Counted from the first letter of the stretch, positions 8,966 through 17,949 are shown. The stretch is DNA of 64,000 nt from JAMXLO01 sp963726125 (GCA_963726125.1 CAVSBG010000006.1:248001-312000); one strand, 5' to 3'. A program made the numbers and translations. Notes: generated by a model not told the origin, from the letters alone.

Positions 8966-9344
8966 GCTTCACTCCCATTCGAATGCGCTGCCATTACAGC
9001 GCGTTCCGGCGAGGCGCGAAATACCCGGTGGCTGGGAGCGCCATCGCCAGGGAAGACTGGTCGACACGCCAGTAAGGTTCGGGGTGTTCGAGCCTGACAG
9101 CGCGACAGGCGAAAGTGCTGCCGCTCCCCTCGCGGGATAGACAGGCGCGGCAGCGCCTGAGAGGAGGCACGCCAGCCGCACCGTTCTCATCCGGCCGCCG
9201 TCCCGACGAAGGATCATTTCAGCCGCGCTGACCTGCACACCCCCTCCCCTCCTCCCGCGCTTTGCGGGAGAGGGGTTTCGGCCGGGTGCCCTGCTTCGCA
9301 TCCGCCACCGCCGCCCTTCCCTTCCGCACCAACTCCGCCGCACA
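8966..9344. other. 379-bp intergenic stretch with hairpin
   Basis: Lies between the divergent VOC and aat genes. It must contain both promoters; no clear -35/-10 pair was recognised. It holds the C-rich/G-rich hairpin at 9246-9275, listed separately. Confidence 0.5.
9246..9275. repeat. C-rich/G-rich palindrome (hairpin)
   Basis: An inverted repeat of 12-13 bp: 9246-9258 pairs with 9264-9275 with one bulged base and a 5-nt loop (GCTTT), followed by TTT on the plus strand. The same design (CCCCTCCC...GGGAGGGG) recurs at 16823-16849 and 53368-53390. Here it does not follow a gene, so it is probably a dispersed repeat and not a dedicated terminator. Confidence 0.6.
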
Positions 9345-10013
9345 ATGCCCGCCATGTCCCGGCGCACCGTGGAGATCACCACCGAGCTGATGCTCCGCGC
9401 CTACCGGCACGGCCTCTTCCCCATGGCCGAAACCCGCCGCGGCGACCGCCTCTACTGGCTCGATCCGGAGCGCCGCGGCATCCTGCCGCTCGATCGCTTC
9501 CACCTGCCCCGCCGCCTTGCCCGCACCGTCCTCTCCGACACCTTCACCGTCACCGTGGACCAGGACTTCGCCGGCACCATCGCGGGGTGCGCCTCGGCCG
9601 CTCCTGGCCGCGAGGACACCTGGATCAACCCCCAGATCGAGCGCCTGTTCGGCGAACTCCACGCCCAGGGTCATGCCCATTCGGTCGAGACACGCCAGCA
9701 CGACATCCTTGTTGGCGGGCTCTACGGCGTCGCCATCGGCGGCGTGTTCTTTGGCGAAAGCATGTTCAGCTTCGCCCGCGATGCCTCCAAGGTCGCGCTG
9801 GTCCATCTGGTTGCGCGCCTGCGCCTCGGCGGCTTCCGGCTGCTCGACACCCAGTTCGTCACCGCCCACCTGGCGCAGTTCGGCGCCGTGGAACTTCCTC
9901 GGGACGACTACAAACTCCGCCTCGCCCACGCCGTCGCGACGCCGGCGGACTTTCCGATCGATCCCGTTCCGGCAGTCCTTGCCGCGGAGATCCGCCGGCT
10001 GGCCGAACGCTGA
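9345..10013 (+). CDS. aat: leucyl/phenylalanyl-tRNA--protein transferase
   Basis: A 222-residue L/F transferase, which attaches Leu or Phe to N-terminal Arg/Lys of proteins for degradation by the N-end rule through ClpS/ClpAP. Family landmarks: AYRHGLFPMAE near residue 19, the segment W-L-DPERRGILPL, TWINPQIERLF, and GGLYGVAIGGVFFGESMFS in the GNAT-like domain. The start may be 9345 or the ATG three codons later (MSRRTVEI). Its stop overlaps the start of the next gene by one base (TGATG), so the two are translationally coupled. Confidence 0.93.
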   Translation: MPAMSRRTVEITTELMLRAYRHGLFPMAETRRGDRLYWLDPERRGILPLDRFHLPRRLARTVLSDTFTVTVDQDFAGTIAGCASAAPGREDTWINPQIERLFGELHAQGHAHSVETRQHDILVGGLYGVAIGGVFFGESMFSFARDASKVALVHLVARLRLGGFRLLDTQFVTAHLAQFGAVELPRDDYKLRLAHAVATPADFPIDPVPAVLAAEIRRLAER

Positions 10014-10711
10014 TGCACGGCCGCCTTGCTCCGCTCGCCGCCCTGCTGCTCGCAGTGCCGCTGCTCAGCGCCCCGCCCCTCCACGCCCAGTCATGGAACC
10101 CGGAGCCCGACAAGCCCAATCTGCGGCCAGTCCGCGACGTCGTGGTGGAATACCAGCTGATGGATGCGGACAGCCCCAGCGAGACGCCCCGCGAACGTAC
10201 CATCACGGTCAACTGGGCCAAGGGCGGCGCACTGATGCGGGTCCAGATGGAAGGCGAGCGCTATTACGTCGTGCTCAACCGCGACAGCGATCGCATGATG
10301 ATGGTGCTGCTCGACGAGCATGCCTATGTCGACCAGCCATTCGACCCCAGGCGCCAGACGGGCTTCTCCGTGCCGACCGACGTGCCGATGGTGCGCGGCG
10401 ACAGCGATGTGGTTGCTGGCAACGGCTGCACCCTCTGGCACGCCAAACTCGGCTTCGGCGACAGCTCGCTCTGCATCACCGGCGACGAAGTCCTGGTCAG
10501 CGCGAAAGGCTATAACCTCGACCACCGGGGTGACCTGGTGGCGACCTCGGTGATCTATGGCCCGCAGCCCGCCACTGTGTTCGACCCGCCCGCCGGTTTC
10601 CGCAAGCTGGCATTCACCGCGCCGGCCGCCTCCACCCCACCCGCGAACAAACCTCCACCCGCAAACAGACCCCCGCCCGCGAACAAGCCCGCGCCAGCCG
10701 GCAAACCTTGA
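10013..10711 (+). CDS. secreted protein of unknown function with Pro-rich tail
   Basis: A 232-residue protein starting at the ATG that overlaps the aat stop. A clear Sec signal peptide (LAALLLAVPLLSAPPLHAQ) is cleaved around residue 26. The mature part looks like a beta-rich periplasmic domain (residues 40-195) with two Cys (NGCTLW, SSLCIT) that may form a disulfide. The last 35 residues are low-complexity repeats of the form PPANKP/PPPANRP ending in PAGKP. I do not recognise a family; similar secreted proteins downstream of aat occur in Acetobacteraceae but their function is not known to me. Confidence 0.75.
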   Translation: MHGRLAPLAALLLAVPLLSAPPLHAQSWNPEPDKPNLRPVRDVVVEYQLMDADSPSETPRERTITVNWAKGGALMRVQMEGERYYVVLNRDSDRMMMVLLDEHAYVDQPFDPRRQTGFSVPTDVPMVRGDSDVVAGNGCTLWHAKLGFGDSSLCITGDEVLVSAKGYNLDHRGDLVATSVIYGPQPATVFDPPAGFRKLAFTAPAASTPPANKPPPANRPPPANKPAPAGKP

Positions 10712-10771
10712 GAACTCGCCAGTCTGTAATCCTTGCCTACATGCCGAGACACATGGTGAGAAAGGACCCCC

Positions 10772-11644
10772 ATGATCGTCCCCTGGCGTGATCGTCACGG
10801 CCGTTTCCTGCCCCTGAAGGCCGTGGTTCTGGCCGCCGGCTTCATCCCCGGCCTCGTGCTGGCTTACTGGTGGGCCCGCGGCATGCTGGGCGGCCGACCG
10901 GTCACCGAGGTCATCCACGGCACGGGCGACTGGGCCATCCGCTACATCCTGATCGCGCTTGCCATCACGCCAACGGCGCGCATCCTCAACTGGCCGCGCC
11001 TGCTGCTGGTGCGCCGTATCGTCGGCCTGACGGCGCTGGCCTACGTGCTGGCGCATCTGACGCTCTACGCAGTGGACGTGAACCTGCGGCTGGGCTTCGT
11101 CGTTTCCGAGATAATCCACCGGTTCTACCTGACCATCGGCTTCGTTACCCTGCTGGGCCTCGCCGTGCTCGGCATCACCTCAACCAACGGCTGGATGCGG
11201 CGCATCGGCCGGTGGTGGAAGCGGCTTCACAGCGGCCTTTACGTGCTCGCTGTGATGGCGCTGCTGCATTACTTCATCCAGTCGAAGGCGAATGTGTCGG
11301 AGCCTGTGTTCTTCTCCGGTCTGTTCGTCTGGCTGATGCTGTGGCGCGCGGTGCCGATGGCCTGGCAGCGCAGCGTTGTCGCGCACCTGACACTGACAGT
11401 TCTCGCCACTTGCGCCGCGGCCGGCATTGAGTTCGCCTGGTACGCGATCGCCACCGGCATCAACCCCTGGCGCATTCTGGCCGCCAGCGAAACGCTCCGC
11501 TACGGCCTCCGCCCCGCGCACTATGTCGCGCTCACCGGGTTGGGCGTGACGCTGCTTTCGTTGCTACGCCGCATTCCGTCATGGCCGGGGCTGACGCGCG
11601 CATCGGTTGTCCAGCGTCCGGCGCCGGAAAGCGCGAGATCCTGA
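10772..11644 (+). CDS. msrQ: MsrQ-like heme-binding membrane subunit of methionine sulfoxide reductase
   Basis: A 290-residue integral membrane protein with about six helices of the ferric reductase/YedZ fold. Conserved features: GTGDWAIRYILIALAITP, RRIVGLTALAYVLAHLTLY with a heme-type His, and WWKRLHSGLYVLAVMALLHYFIQ with further His. MsrQ passes electrons from the respiratory chain to periplasmic MsrP to repair oxidised methionine. MsrP is not adjacent here, although the two are often paired. An alternative is a general ferric reductase-like cytochrome. Confidence 0.85.
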   Translation: MIVPWRDRHGRFLPLKAVVLAAGFIPGLVLAYWWARGMLGGRPVTEVIHGTGDWAIRYILIALAITPTARILNWPRLLLVRRIVGLTALAYVLAHLTLYAVDVNLRLGFVVSEIIHRFYLTIGFVTLLGLAVLGITSTNGWMRRIGRWWKRLHSGLYVLAVMALLHYFIQSKANVSEPVFFSGLFVWLMLWRAVPMAWQRSVVAHLTLTVLATCAAAGIEFAWYAIATGINPWRILAASETLRYGLRPAHYVALTGLGVTLLSLLRRIPSWPGLTRASVVQRPAPESARS

Positions 11645-11904
11645 ATGGGGCGCTTCCTCCTGGCTGTGCAATAAACCGCCCCAAGCGATCAAATCACCTG
11701 GCCTGCTGATTCAGGCACGGTGAGCTGTTCAACAATTCGCCGCTGTCGGTTCAGCACCGTCCGGCGCGGAAGTCGGAAAACACCTGTCGGAATTCTGCTT
11801 GCGTGTTCATGGACGGCCCGGAACGCGATCGGTTCGTGCGAGGGCGCCCTCCTTCCGGGGCGTTTTCTTCATGCCGGACGCCCCGGTCGAGGGTCATGAC
11901 GGCT

Positions 11905-12510
11905 TCAGGCCGCGACGGCGAATTCGACCTTGTCGAGGAACTGCTCGACCGCCGTCTCGCCATTGGCACCGGCGCGCGGACGACCTGCGAGGATGATGTC
12001 GAGGTCGGTGATACCAATGTAACCCAGCACCTGGCGCAGATAACCGCTGGCCAGGTTGTAGCGTTCGACCGGGGAGCCCGGACTGAAGTCGCCGCCGCTG
12101 GCCAGAAAGATGGTGGCCTTCTTGCCCGTCAGCAGTCCAACGTTGTCGGAGGACACGGTCACGCCGACCCGAACGATATGGTCGATATAGGCCTTCAGCA
12201 CTGCCGGGATTGAGAAATTATACATCGGCGTGCCGATGACGATGTGGTCCGCAGATTGCAACTCGGCGACGAGATCATTGGAAACCTTGATCGCGGCGGC
12301 GCTTTCCGGCGAATGCTGCTCCGGAGGCGTAAAGGCGCCCCCTATCCAGGGGAGGTCGACGAACGGCAGGTGGGTTTTTATCAGATCGCGATCGATGACC
12401 TGGCCGCCGGGGTGCGCCGCTTGCCATCTCTCAATGAACAGCGAAGTGAGTTTGCGGGAGGTCGAATATTCGTAGCGAGGGCTGACGCCAATTGCGAGAA
12501 GGGTCGGCAT
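11905..12510 (-). CDS. azoR: FMN-dependent NADH-azoreductase / NAD(P)H quinone reductase
   Basis: A 201-residue flavodoxin-like protein. The ATG at 12510 is preceded by AGGAG at 8 bases. Motifs: the FMN phosphate loop in SPRYEYSTSRKL near residues 10-21, PMYNFSIPAVLKAYIDHI around 95-112 (the AzoR signature), and LASGGDFSPGSP around 140-150. It would reduce quinones or azo bonds with two electrons from NADH. It is divergently paired with a LysR regulator across 248 bp, the classic layout for a LysR-controlled stress or xenobiotic reductase. Confidence 0.92.
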   Translation of the reverse strand: MPTLLAIGVSPRYEYSTSRKLTSLFIERWQAAHPGGQVIDRDLIKTHLPFVDLPWIGGAFTPPEQHSPESAAAIKVSNDLVAELQSADHIVIGTPMYNFSIPAVLKAYIDHIVRVGVTVSSDNVGLLTGKKATIFLASGGDFSPGSPVERYNLASGYLRQVLGYIGITDLDIILAGRPRAGANGETAVEQFLDKVEFAVAA

Positions 12511-12740
12511 TGTGGGTCTCCTTTGACTGGATGATGGGACAGGGGTTTCGACAGCGGCGGTACGGGCCATCGTCGCAAGACGGCAATACCGGCCGGCGCG
12601 GTCCAACAAGCTTGTCGATTGGGAACGGTTCGGCATCGGACTTCCTCCGCGCTCCGGGTGGGTAACCCGTCGCTGGGTGGCAATCCGCCCTAACTAGGGG
12701 ATCGTCTTGGCCAAAAAAACCGATGAATTTTAGCGCATCT

Positions 12741-12754
12741 TGATCTATAAATCA
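12741..12754. promoter_or_regulatory. candidate LysR-type operator
   Basis: TGAT-N6-ATCA, an interrupted palindrome of the LysR-box type, lies 4 bases upstream of the lysR-family gene start and in the spacer shared with azoR. Autorepression plus control of azoR is the expected logic. Inferred from position and symmetry only. Confidence 0.35.
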
Positions 12755-12758
12755 GAAC

Positions 12759-13655
12759 ATGGATGCCCTGACGCTCGATCAAATTCAAATCTTCCTCGCG
12801 GTCGTCGACGACGGCAGCTTCTCGAAGGCGGCGAAAAAGCTGAACCGCGCGCAGTCGGCGGTGACCTACGGAATCCAGAAGCTCGAGGCGCAGATCAACC
12901 TGCCGCTGTTCGATCGCACCACCTACCGGCCGACATTGACCGAGGCGGGGCATACACTCCTGTTACGGGCGCGGCGCATCGCTGAAGAGGCGAACGCCTT
13001 TCGCGACACCGCACGAAGCCTGGCCAGCGGGCTGGAGGCTGAACTGACCATCGTGCTGGACTCGATGTTTCCGATGCCGCCGGTCGTCGAGGCACTGAGG
13101 GCGTTTACGGCGATGTTCCCGACGGTTCCCCCGCGTGTCTACGTCCAGCCCCTCGGCGCGAGCGCGGAACTGGTGCTCGAGGGCACCTGCATGATCGGCT
13201 TGCTCCCCATCATTTTCAGCGATATGGCGGTTTTCAAAAGCTTCCCTTTGCTGACCATCGCCTTGATCCCGGTCGTGGCGCCCGAGCATCCACTGGCGGC
13301 GATCGAAGGCCCGATCGAGACTCACGTGCTGCACCAGCATGTTCAATTGGTGCTCACTGATCGCTCGGGCCTAACCGCGGGGCGAGACCACGGCGTGCTG
13401 TCTCGACGGACCTGGCGCCTGGCGGACCTCGGCGCAAAGCAGTCGATGCTGTTGGCCGGGCTTGGCTGGGGCAGCATGCCTTCGCACATGGTCGAGGATG
13501 ATATCGCGCGCGGGCGGCTGAAGGTCATTCAGCCAGTTGAGTTCGATCCACGTATCGCCCAATTGGTGATGGGCTGCGCCTATCTCGCCGATCGCCGATT
13601 AGGCCCAGCGGGGCAGTGGATGATCCGTCATCTGTCCGCAGCCACCGGTGCTTGA
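12759..13655 (+). CDS. LysR family transcriptional regulator
   Basis: A 298-residue regulator. The N-terminal winged HTH spans residues 1-65 (LDQIQIFLAVVDDGSFSKAA, then LNRAQSAVTYGIQKLE, the recognition helix). Residues 90-295 form a periplasmic-binding-like effector domain. Adjacent and divergent to azoR, so azoR is its most likely target; the inducer is likely a quinone, azo dye or electrophile, by analogy. Confidence 0.92.
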   Translation: MDALTLDQIQIFLAVVDDGSFSKAAKKLNRAQSAVTYGIQKLEAQINLPLFDRTTYRPTLTEAGHTLLLRARRIAEEANAFRDTARSLASGLEAELTIVLDSMFPMPPVVEALRAFTAMFPTVPPRVYVQPLGASAELVLEGTCMIGLLPIIFSDMAVFKSFPLLTIALIPVVAPEHPLAAIEGPIETHVLHQHVQLVLTDRSGLTAGRDHGVLSRRTWRLADLGAKQSMLLAGLGWGSMPSHMVEDDIARGRLKVIQPVEFDPRIAQLVMGCAYLADRRLGPAGQWMIRHLSAATGA

Positions 13656-13820
13656 ACGATGTGCCGCGGACGAAGCACATTACGATCCGACCAACCCCCG
13701 CGGTTGACGACCGCGACAGATTGATATGCGGGGACAGGCCAAAATGATGCCAGCGGTCTGATAGGCAAATGTTCAGTTAGAAACATGCCACCCGACGAAC
13801 CACACACTTCCGGAGATACC

Positions 13821-14135
13821 ATGATCATTCGTGAATGGCGTGGCAGAGCCGCACCAAGTAAGGCCGAAGACTACCCAGCACACTTCCGGCAAACAGTATT
13901 ACCGGAGCTACGTGGAAACGCCGGGTTCTGCGGCGTGCACCTCAGCCGGCGCCGAACACCCGAACACATCGAATTCCTCGTTCTTACGCGCTGGCAGTCA
14001 ATAAAGGTGATTCGCGCGTTTGCTGGCGCAGACCCCGAACAAGCGGTTGTCGAGCCAGGCGCGGTGGCCGCTTTAAGCGATTTTGACGCCGATGTTCGAC
14101 ACCATGAAGTCCTTGAGGATGTGCCCTCCTCGTAA
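13821..14135 (+). CDS. antibiotic biosynthesis monooxygenase (ABM)-like small protein
   Basis: A 104-residue protein. The start MIIREWRG at 13821 has GGAG 5 bases upstream; an earlier in-frame ATG at 13785 has no ribosome site. The pattern of a short ferredoxin-like alpha/beta fold (IIREWRG, HFRQTVLPELRGNAGFCGVHL, HIEFLVLTRWQS) matches the dimeric ABM family. Such proteins act as small monooxygenases or are uncharacterised. It is a single gene between LysR and the convergent EthD gene. Confidence 0.7.
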   Translation: MIIREWRGRAAPSKAEDYPAHFRQTVLPELRGNAGFCGVHLSRRRTPEHIEFLVLTRWQSIKVIRAFAGADPEQAVVEPGAVAALSDFDADVRHHEVLEDVPSS

Positions 14136-14250
14136 CCTCAACTACGAGGGCGCGAGCGCGGTCGAGATGCCCGGCATGGTTCGCGCCTGCAACGCTCGCT
14201 CCCCCTACCCACTATCGTAAGCGGTGGGCGGGCTTCATCCCACATCCCAT

Positions 14251-14877
14251 TCACACCAGCCGGTGCTGCTCCACCACGAAGCGCGCGGCTGCGTCATCCA
14301 TCGCGGTGACCGCCTCCTCCAGTTCCACCACGCTGCCAAACGCCAGTTCCGCGATCCCCGCCACGCTCACCGGCAAATGCGGGATCGTGCTGTTCGGCGC
14401 AGGTCCCTGTTGCAGCACGCGGTAAGCCAGCAGCCCGCACAGCCCCAGCATCCCCCGCAACGAGGCGACGTAGCGATCCAACGCGGCGTCGTCCGCCGTC
14501 TCGCCCGGCAACAGCGCGATCAGCCTGATCGGGCGCGCTTCCGGTGCCATCGGCACCACCGCGACGGGCTCGCAGATCACCCGCGACACCGCGCCGATGA
14601 ACAGCCGCGAGTCCACGTTGCACGCCGCCATCGCCACCGACCCATGCGCACGCAGCCGATCGGCGTCGTCGTCGAACGTCAGGATCGGGAACCCATCGAT
14701 GCGCATGTCACGCGCCGCCGCGTTGCTCGCCGGTGACGTGATGACATGGTCCTGCACGTAGTGCCGCAGCGCCGGGAACTGGCACACCAGCGGCCCATGC
14801 ACATCCAACCAATGCCGCCGAAACGCCACCAGCGTAACGTCATCACGCCGGCGCATCAGACTGATCGCGGCGATCAT
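14251..14877 (-). CDS. EthD domain-containing protein
   Basis: A 208-residue protein with two ferredoxin-like halves. The N-terminal half has the EthD pattern: ISLMRRRDDVTLVAFRRHWLDVHGPL followed by LRHYVQDHV. The second half (residues 110-205) repeats the fold more weakly. EthD proteins are small enzymes or accessory proteins in degradation of ethers and other xenobiotics; here the function is unknown. It lies downstream of the GYD gene and the sulfotransferase fragment on the same strand. Confidence 0.78.
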   Translation of the reverse strand: MIAAISLMRRRDDVTLVAFRRHWLDVHGPLVCQFPALRHYVQDHVITSPASNAAARDMRIDGFPILTFDDDADRLRAHGSVAMAACNVDSRLFIGAVSRVICEPVAVVPMAPEARPIRLIALLPGETADDAALDRYVASLRGMLGLCGLLAYRVLQQGPAPNSTIPHLPVSVAGIAELAFGSVVELEEAVTAMDDAAARFVVEQHRLV

Positions 14878-14916
14878 AATTCCCTCCGAAGCGCGCGCAC
14901 CGTCTTGCCGCTGTTA

Positions 14917-15180
14917 TCAAGTTCCACGCCGTGATGGGCAACCCGGACGCGGATACTCCGGCCGCGCCCGCAATTGCTCGATTACGCTGAACACTACCCC
15001 GCCCTGATACACGACGTCGTTGATTTGACCGCCCATGAAAAGGCCGGCCTCCTGCAGGATCGAGTTCACCAGACTGGTACCGGAGCGATTCAGCCCGGTG
15101 ACGATGAAGGTCCGCCCTCGCTCCGTCGGCTGCCCATGCAGAATGAGCCCATTGTTGATCAGGTCATCGACGCCGGCCAT
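14917..15180 (-). pseudogene. sulfotransferase-like N-terminal fragment
   Basis: An 87-codon frame with the P-loop-like PAPS-binding motif of sulfotransferases (FIVTGLNRSGTSLVNSIL, residues 24-41). It then loses similarity and stops after RPGCPSRRGT. Complete sulfotransferases are about 200-350 residues, and no continuation is seen in any frame before the EthD gene 40 bp downstream. It begins 2 bases after the GYD gene stop. Most likely the truncated remnant of a gene; a short functional protein is unlikely. Confidence 0.55.
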
Positions 15181-15182
15181 GG

Positions 15183-15476
15183 TTACCGGATCGAATTGAC
15201 GATCTGCCGGAACGCCTCCTCGGGGAACGCCTTCAGTGACGTGGTTCGGACATTGCCAAGCTTGCCGAGCATCAAGGTGAAGCGTGCCGCCACCGCATCG
15301 TCCGGCGCATCGTAGATCATCAGCAGGTCATACGCTCCCATCATCATGTAGACCGAGCGGAACTGCCCGCCCATTTCCTCCATGATCTTCTTCGCCGCAT
15401 CGACGCGCTTCGGGCTGTCGGCGATCGTCTGCATCCCTTGGTCGGTCCAGTTGGCGAGCATGACGTAGGTCGGCAT
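15183..15476 (-). CDS. GYD domain-containing protein
   Basis: A 97-residue protein. The ATG at 15476 (MPTYVMLANWTDQG) is preferred because GGAGG lies 7 bases upstream; the ATG two codons earlier abuts the ribosome site. The GYD motif appears as MMGAYDLLMIYDAPDD, and the C-terminus KAFPEEAF is typical of this small ferredoxin-like family. Function unknown; such proteins often sit in operons of catabolic enzymes. It is divergent from the LVIVD propeller gene with 69 bp between starts. Confidence 0.82.
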   Translation of the reverse strand: MPTYVMLANWTDQGMQTIADSPKRVDAAKKIMEEMGGQFRSVYMMMGAYDLLMIYDAPDDAVAARFTLMLGKLGNVRTTSLKAFPEEAFRQIVNSIR

Positions 15477-15545
15477 GGTCATTCCTCCTACTCAGTTCGT
15501 GGAACCCGCCCTACACTGCCGACGGAATACAATGGGAGGCAAGTC

Positions 15546-16775
15546 ATGATCATCCCGGAGGGCGCCCGGAATATCGAATTCCTCGGCCACACCGACCAGG
15601 GCGGCCGCGGCGACGGCGTCCAGGTCATGGTCGCGCGCGGTCACGCATACATTGGTACACGCGTGCGCCGAGGCGTCATGGTCACCGACGTGCGCGACCC
15701 GCGCAATCCGAAGCCGGTCAATTTCCTGGCGATGCATCCGAACTCCGTCAGCATGCACCTCCAGTCGGCGGACGACCTGCTGCTGTGCATCCAGGAAGCG
15801 GATCAGCGGGCACTGCTGACGCAACAGGAGTACTACGGTGGTTCCGGCAAGGTGGACAGCAGCCGGTTCGGCAAGCGCGGCGAGGACTATGCCGCCGGCA
15901 TGCGCGTCTACGACATTTCCGACCCGGCCAATCCGCGTCATATCGGCTCGATGGAAGTGCCGGGTCTCGGCCTGCATCGCATCTGGTACGTCGGCGGACG
16001 CTATGCCTATGCCTCGGCGCTGCTCGACGGATATACCGACCACATCCTGATGGTCATTGACATGGCCGATCCGACCAAGCCGCAGGAGGTGGGGCGCTGG
16101 TGGATCCCCGGCATGCACGCGGCCGCCGGCGAGACGCCGACATGGACCAAGCGCTATGCGCTGCACCACGCGATCGTGGCAGACGATTACGCCTACGGAT
16201 CATGGCGCGACGGCGGTTTGACCATATTGGACGTGAAGGACAAGACGGCGCCGAAGCTGATCGCGCATCGCAACTGGTGTCCACCGTACGGCGGGGGTAC
16301 GCACAACGCCGTGCCGCTACACGACCGCGACCTGGTCGTGGTGGCCGACGAGGCGGTACTGAACCTCGATCAGGAGGGCCAGCACAAGCGCACCTGGATC
16401 TTCGACATCCGTGAGAAGAGCAACCCCGTCAGCATCTCGACGATGCCGATACCGTCCGACCAGGACTACGCGAAGATGGGTGGCCAGTTCGGTCCGCACA
16501 ATCTGCACGAGAACCGCCCCGGATCGTTCCAGAGCAGCACGACGATCTTCGCCACCTGGCAGAGTGCCGGTGTGCGCGTGTTCGACATCTCCAATGCGTA
16601 TCGTCCGGAGGAGATCGGCTACTTCGTTCCGCCGCAGCCGACGCAGTGGGCAGAGCCGATGCGCGGACGTGCGAAGGTTAGGCATACGGCCGACATCTTC
16701 GTGTCGCAGGACGGCCTGATCTACATCACCGACTACGACGCCGGCCTCTACATTCTTCAATGGAAAGGTAACTGA
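15546..16775 (+). CDS. LVIVD repeat beta-propeller protein
   Basis: A 409-residue protein; the ATG at 15546 follows GGAGG by 6 bases. It contains repeated blades with the pattern VYDISDPANPRHIG, VIDMADPTKPQEVG, ILDVKDKTAPKLI, IFDIREKSNPVSIS and VFDISNAYRPEEIG, the LVIVD repeat seen in bacterial surface and cytoplasmic propellers. No signal peptide is visible, so it is probably cytoplasmic. Enzymatic or binding function is unknown. Confidence 0.82.
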   Translation: MIIPEGARNIEFLGHTDQGGRGDGVQVMVARGHAYIGTRVRRGVMVTDVRDPRNPKPVNFLAMHPNSVSMHLQSADDLLLCIQEADQRALLTQQEYYGGSGKVDSSRFGKRGEDYAAGMRVYDISDPANPRHIGSMEVPGLGLHRIWYVGGRYAYASALLDGYTDHILMVIDMADPTKPQEVGRWWIPGMHAAAGETPTWTKRYALHHAIVADDYAYGSWRDGGLTILDVKDKTAPKLIAHRNWCPPYGGGTHNAVPLHDRDLVVVADEAVLNLDQEGQHKRTWIFDIREKSNPVSISTMPIPSDQDYAKMGGQFGPHNLHENRPGSFQSSTTIFATWQSAGVRVFDISNAYRPEEIGYFVPPQPTQWAEPMRGRAKVRHTADIFVSQDGLIYITDYDAGLYILQWKGN

Positions 16776-16787
16776 CGCCGGTCTACT

Positions 16788-16820
16788 GATACGTTTGATA
16801 CGTTTGGTGCGTTTGATGCG
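16788..16820. repeat. short tandem 9-mer repeat
   Basis: Three and a half degenerate copies of a 9-base unit (GTTTGATAC, GTTTGGTGC, GTTTGATGC) just before the C-rich hairpin. A similar 9-mer (CCTAAACAG, two copies) lies at 53460-53477 beside another hairpin of this family. Confidence 0.5.
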
Positions 16821-16822
16821 GT

Positions 16823-16849
16823 CTCCCCCTCCCCTTGCGGGAGGGGGAG
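16823..16849. repeat. C-rich/G-rich hairpin downstream of LVIVD gene
   Basis: A perfect 11-bp inverted repeat: 16823-16833 (CTCCCCCTCCC) pairs with 16839-16849 around a 5-nt loop. It lies 48 bp after the LVIVD stop and 45 bp before the SPFH gene. There is no T-tract, so it is a dispersed hairpin that may slow or end transcription. The same core is at 53368-53390. Confidence 0.6.
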
Positions 16850-16893
16850 GACTCCAGAGCACTGACCCAACACCGGCAAGGGAACACGCCAAG

Positions 16894-17949
16894 ATGGAAG
16901 CCGCCGTCGTCATCTGGGTGTTGATCCTCATCCTGATCGTGTTCACCCTGTTCGCCGGCGTGAAGGCCGTGCCGCAAGGCTCGATCTGGACTGTGGAACG
17001 CTTCGGCGCTTACACGCGTATGATGCAACCCGGCCTCAACTTCGTGCTCCCCTATGTCGATCGCGTCGGCCGCAAGCTCAACGTGCAGGAGCAGGTGGTC
17101 GAGATCCCCGAGCAAAGCGTCATCACCCGCGATAACGCGACCGTCGCGGTCGACGGCATCATCTACTACCGCGTGATGGAACCGGAGAAAGCGGCGTATC
17201 AGGTCACCAACCTGACCCTCGCCCTCACCACGCTGGCGATGACCAACATCCGCGCGGTAATCGGTGAGATGGAACTCGACGCGACCCTCTCGTCACGCGA
17301 GCGGATCAACACCGCGCTGCTGGTCATTCTCGACGGCGCCACGGAACCGTGGGGCGTGAAGGTCAGCCGTGTTGAGATCCGCAAGATCGAGCCGCCCGAG
17401 AACCTGATCCGCGCGATGAACCTGCAGATGACCGCGGAACGCGAACGCCGCGCCGCGGTGGCGCGTGCCGAGGGCCAGCGCCAGGCGGCCATCCTCAGCG
17501 CCGAGGGCGAGAAACAGGCGCTGATCCTCTCCGCCGAGGGGCGCCAGCAAGCTGCCCTCCGCGACGCCGAGGCGCGCGTGGCACTGGCCCGTGCCGAAGC
17601 CGAGGCCACCCAGATGGTTTCAGACGCCGCGGCGCAACACGGCCAGGCGGGACTGCGCTATTTCATCGCCGACCGCTACGTGCGGGCATTCCAGGCGCTG
17701 GCCTCGGCGCCGAACACGCGGTTGGTCGTGGTGCCGATGGAATCATCCGCTCTTGCCGGCGGCATTGTCCAGGCGATGCAGTTGTTCCGCAGCGGCGATG
17801 ATGGCCCACCCGGCGGCAGCCCAACCAACATGCCGCCACCTCCGGCGCCCCATTCGCCACCGCCGCCACCCATGGTGCCACCGCCGATGGTACCGCCGGT
17901 GGCGAGCATGCCGTCGCCTGGGCCGTGGGGCACTGGCACACCAGGATGA
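16894..17949 (+). CDS. SPFH/Band 7 membrane protein (QmcA/paraslipin-like)
   Basis: A 351-residue protein; I chose MEAAVVIW at 16894, which starts directly with the membrane helix (residues 5-24). The SPFH domain spans about 25-190 (GSIWTVERFGAYTRMMQPGLNF, EQVVEIPEQSVITRDNATV). An Ala/Glu/Arg-rich coiled coil runs about 190-255. The tail after 290 is Pro-rich (PPPPAPHSPPPPP). These proteins form ring-like membrane microdomain scaffolds. The stop overlaps the start of an NfeD-like gene (ATGA), the standard pairing of STOPP family operons. Confidence 0.9.
   Translation: MEAAVVIWVLILILIVFTLFAGVKAVPQGSIWTVERFGAYTRMMQPGLNFVLPYVDRVGRKLNVQEQVVEIPEQSVITRDNATVAVDGIIYYRVMEPEKAAYQVTNLTLALTTLAMTNIRAVIGEMELDATLSSRERINTALLVILDGATEPWGVKVSRVEIRKIEPPENLIRAMNLQMTAERERRAAVARAEGQRQAAILSAEGEKQALILSAEGRQQAALRDAEARVALARAEAEATQMVSDAAAQHGQAGLRYFIADRYVRAFQALASAPNTRLVVVPMESSALAGGIVQAMQLFRSGDDGPPGGSPTNMPPPPAPHSPPPPPMVPPPMVPPVASMPSPGPWGTGTPG

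Noticed and set aside
16788..16820. Short tandem repeats as a CRISPR array
   Set aside because: Units are 9 bp without unique spacers, and there are no cas genes.
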